DNA from: Chinchilla lanigera
Lineage: Eukaryota > Chordata > Mammalia > Rodentia > Chinchillidae
Length of the DNA: 64,000 nt
Reading direction: 5' to 3'
Assembly (NCBI RefSeq): GCF_000276665.1
Contig: NW_004955516.1
Coordinates: 4,483,694-4,547,693, forward strand
Shown one piece after another: positions 61,686 through 64,000 of this stretch (position 1 is its first letter; every line of letters begins with the position of its first letter). The position numbers and the translations under genes are program-made. Under the pieces are notes generated by a model. That model was not told the origin of the DNA. It worked only from the letters and a program-made list of their open reading frames with translations, and did no database searches.

Positions 61686-63442
61686 AATTTGGTACTGAGA
61701 AGTGGGGTCATTGCTGTGACTGTACCTGAACATGTGGTTCAAGAGCCTTTGAAATGGCTTGTGGGAAGAGACTGGAAAGGTTCGGGGAGATGTTACCTGA
61801 AAGAGTAGACCTGGAATGCCTTAGGCTGTTCTGTATGGGAGATTCTGGTCAGAGCTCAGAGGTCCAGAAGGCTGATAAAAATCCTACAGGCAAAGACCAG
61901 GTTCAAGAGGTTTCTGCTGGGAAGAAAGACTGCATTGGCTGCTGGACTCCAGATGATGTGTATTATGGCTTGGCAGAAAGTTTGTCTGCATTTTGCTCAT
62001 ATCTTGAGACTGCCTGAGAGTAAGGGAAATTCCAAGGGAGTCTAATGTTGAGGCCGTGACATGGCTGCTATTGGGGTCTTTTAGTTAGATCTATGTTGAG
62101 AATCAAGAGCAAAGAGCCTAGCAGAACTGTAACAGAAAATGACCCCCCAGCTAGTATACTTCAATTTCATAGTTGCCCAGGTAATACTTCCCATTGCAGT
62201 TCTGGGTGCTTCTGTTTCTTAGAAATGGCTGATCAATGTGATGGATAGCTAGTCACTTGAACAGAACCAATCCTCAACTGACAAGCCATTCTGCCTCTAT
62301 ACTTCCTGCTTACTTATCCCATATAAGCCCTAGACCACCAGAGATCAGGGCCTGATATTTTGGGAATGATCCCAATTAGTGCCCATCAGCATAAAATAAA
62401 TATGCCTCCAAATCCTAGGTGTTGTTTTGGTGATTCTGTTTGCTCTAGCAGAATGATTTAAAATGTGAGTTTGGCCAGAAGGGAAGCTCCAGCAAAGCTA
62501 TGGACTGCAAATACAGAGGAGAGATCTTGATTGCTGCAAAGGAATGGGAGAATGAAAAAGATAGCCTGAGGGCATCACAGGAAACAGAACTCTACCCGTG
62601 GTAGCCTCAAAACTGCAAAACCAAGAATTCACTTTGAGAAGAAAGCTGCAGAGCATCATGTTCCAGAATTACAGTGGCATAGAGAATTTGTTCCTCAGAA
62701 ATGGATTCAGAGAGTTCAGCGATCCAGTCACTTGACCCCTACAGCCAAGACAGAGAAAAGCCTGCCTACTGCTCCAGCTGACAGCAGATCTTGGCATCAT
62801 CCATGTGGCGTTGGTTTTAGGTGCACACAGAATGCAAGAGCTGTGGGGTTAAGGCTTCCACTCTGATTTCAGACCTAGGAGGCTAGGCAGTGTGCCCCTG
62901 AGAGGGTAGTGTGTGAAGCTGTGAGGGTGAAGCCAAAGGTGCATTTGAGACCCCAAAAGTTTGGAGAAACCAGGAGGTGGATCAACGAAAGAAAGCTTCA
63001 AGGAGGGAGCAAAGTGGGCCTAAAAAGAGAAGCCATGGGAGCTACTACCACCAGAAGTACCATAGGGATGGAGCTACCCAAGCCTTTTGGAGCTCACAAC
63101 TTGTCACAGAATGTCTTGGATGCTGCATGTGGTACTATAGGATTTAATGTATGCCCTGCTGAATTTTGGACTTGCTTTTCTCCCGTTCCTTTGTATCCCC
63201 TTGTTGGTAAATTTGGAATGAAAATGTCTATCTTGTGCCATTGAATGTTGGAAGTGCTTAACTTTCTTTTCATTTCTATAGGAGCTCACAGCTAACAGTT
63301 TGCCTTATATCTTGGAAGAGACTTCTGACATGGACTTTTCAGCAATGCTGAAACTGTTCAGACTTTGGAAATTCTTAGAGATGGAATAAATGCCTTATGC
63401 ATAAACAGATGTGCATGAATCTTTGGGGAACCAGAGGTAGGA
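61686..63442 (+). mobile_element. MaLR internal region (non-coding)
   Basis: About 1.76 kb between the two LTRs, the size expected for a nonautonomous ERVL-MaLR internal region. It starts with the GGTACTGAGAAGTGGGGT motif and ends with a purine-rich GGGGAACCAGAGGTAGGA tract before the 3' LTR. No gag, protease or polymerase frame is present: only short open frames without retroviral motifs. Parts may belong to a nested LTR (62128-62450). Confidence 0.8.
62128..62450 (+). mobile_element. Possible nested solo LTR inside the MaLR
   Basis: About 323 bp beginning TGTAACAGAAAATGACCCCC and ending TTTGCTCTAGCA, with AATAAATATG some 55 bases before the end; the TG...CA ends and late poly(A) signal are LTR-like. 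Flanks are GAAC on the left and GAAT on the right, an imperfect 4-bp duplication. Family unknown. Confidence 0.45.
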
Positions 63443-63830
63443 TGCTATGGTTTGTGTCTGGATGTCCCTGCAAAAGCCTCAGCAGTTATGGGGGGGTGGG
63501 CTTTTCAGAGGCGGCTGAATCTAAAGTTCGTGATTGGTTTATTGTCTAGTAGTGGAATTTGGGTTGTGAGTGCTACACCTGCCCTAGGGCAGGTAGTCTG
63601 CATATAACATAAGAGAAGAAAGAGGCTTGTTTATACTCCTTTTGCTGTTTGTTGCTTTGATAGCTCCTGCTTCCATAAACAATTGCCCTTCTCCCATGTG
63701 CCACTCTGCCTTGTAGTCAGCTGATTATGGACTGAAACCTCCACAAATTGTGAGCTAAGTAAACCTTTGCTTCCTTAATTTTGGGTATCATGTATTTTGT
63801 CTCAGCAGCAAAACAAAAGTAAATAAGACA
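63443..63830 (+). mobile_element. MaLR 3' LTR
   Basis: About 388 bp, TGCTATGGTTTGTGTCTGG to AAAAGTAAATAAGACA, collinear with the 5' LTR at 61294. The two LTRs differ at many sites (by eye 15-20%), so the insertion is old. Confidence 0.85.
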
Positions 63831-64000
63831 CTATACTATCCTATGCTATCTTATCTTAGCTATGCTATCCTATGCCATTCTGTGCTATGCTACGCTATGC
63901 TACCCTACCCTATCCTACCACACCCTATCCTGTGCTATGTTATGCTACACTGTGCTATGGTATCCTATCCTATCTTATGCTATGCAATGCTATCCAATGC
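63831..64000. repeat. Pentanucleotide satellite, right block
   Basis: CTATACTATCCTATGCTATC and similar 5-bp units continue to the window edge, the same repeat as 60865-61293. The satellite extends beyond 64000. Confidence 0.93.

Overview
This is a window of mammalian, almost certainly rodent, nuclear genome. The evidence is intron/exon structure with GT-AG splice sites, 7SL-derived B1 SINEs with the internal duplication typical of the mouse-related rodents, many tRNA-derived ID-type SINEs (core GGGGATTTAGCTCAG), L1 fragments, MaLR LTRs and MIR fossils. The SINE subfamily, whose tail carries GGTACCGGAGAAAAACC, is not the mouse, rat, squirrel or guinea-pig ID consensus I know. A castorimorph such as beaver is my best guess, at low confidence.

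The only protein-coding gene I can support is MAOA (monoamine oxidase A) on the minus strand. Exons 15 to 4 lie at 12722-38429. Every exon length is codon-consistent and the 12 exons join in frame to 425 residues plus stop, covering residues 103-527 of a 527-residue protein in human numbering. The flavin-linking Cys406, the aromatic-cage Tyr407 and Tyr444, Lys305 and the MAO-A selectivity residues Phe208 and Ile335 are all present. A 3'UTR of about 2.3 kb ends at an AATAAA near 10460. Exons 1-3 and the promoter are not visible and should lie beyond position 64000, so 38430-64000 is intron 3.

Layout. 1-9135: intergenic DNA downstream of MAOA (toward MAOB if mammalian synteny holds), with a CpG-rich patch at the left edge, an MLT1-like LTR, a MaLR solo LTR, SINEs and MIRs. 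9136-10390: an L1 with a 5' inversion, ending next to the MAOA poly(A) site. 10435-27960: 3'UTR and exons 15-6 with short introns. 27961-37006: intron 5, about 79% of which (28680-35850) is a degenerate minisatellite-like array of about 60-75 bp units with nested SINE, LTR and hAT insertions. 37007-38429: exons 5 and 4. 38430-64000: intron 3, with an L1 carrying two nested SINEs, a MER2 element, young SINEs with clear target-site duplications, a 100-base assembly gap, and at the right end a near-complete MaLR (LTR-internal-LTR) inserted in a pentanucleotide (TATGC/TATCC) satellite.

I found no previously undescribed protein system. The most unusual object is the intron 5 array, whose repeat core, read in the MAOA transcript, contains a splice-acceptor-like motif about 100 times. 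A B1 insertion whose target-site duplication reaches into the exon 11 splice donor is also notable.
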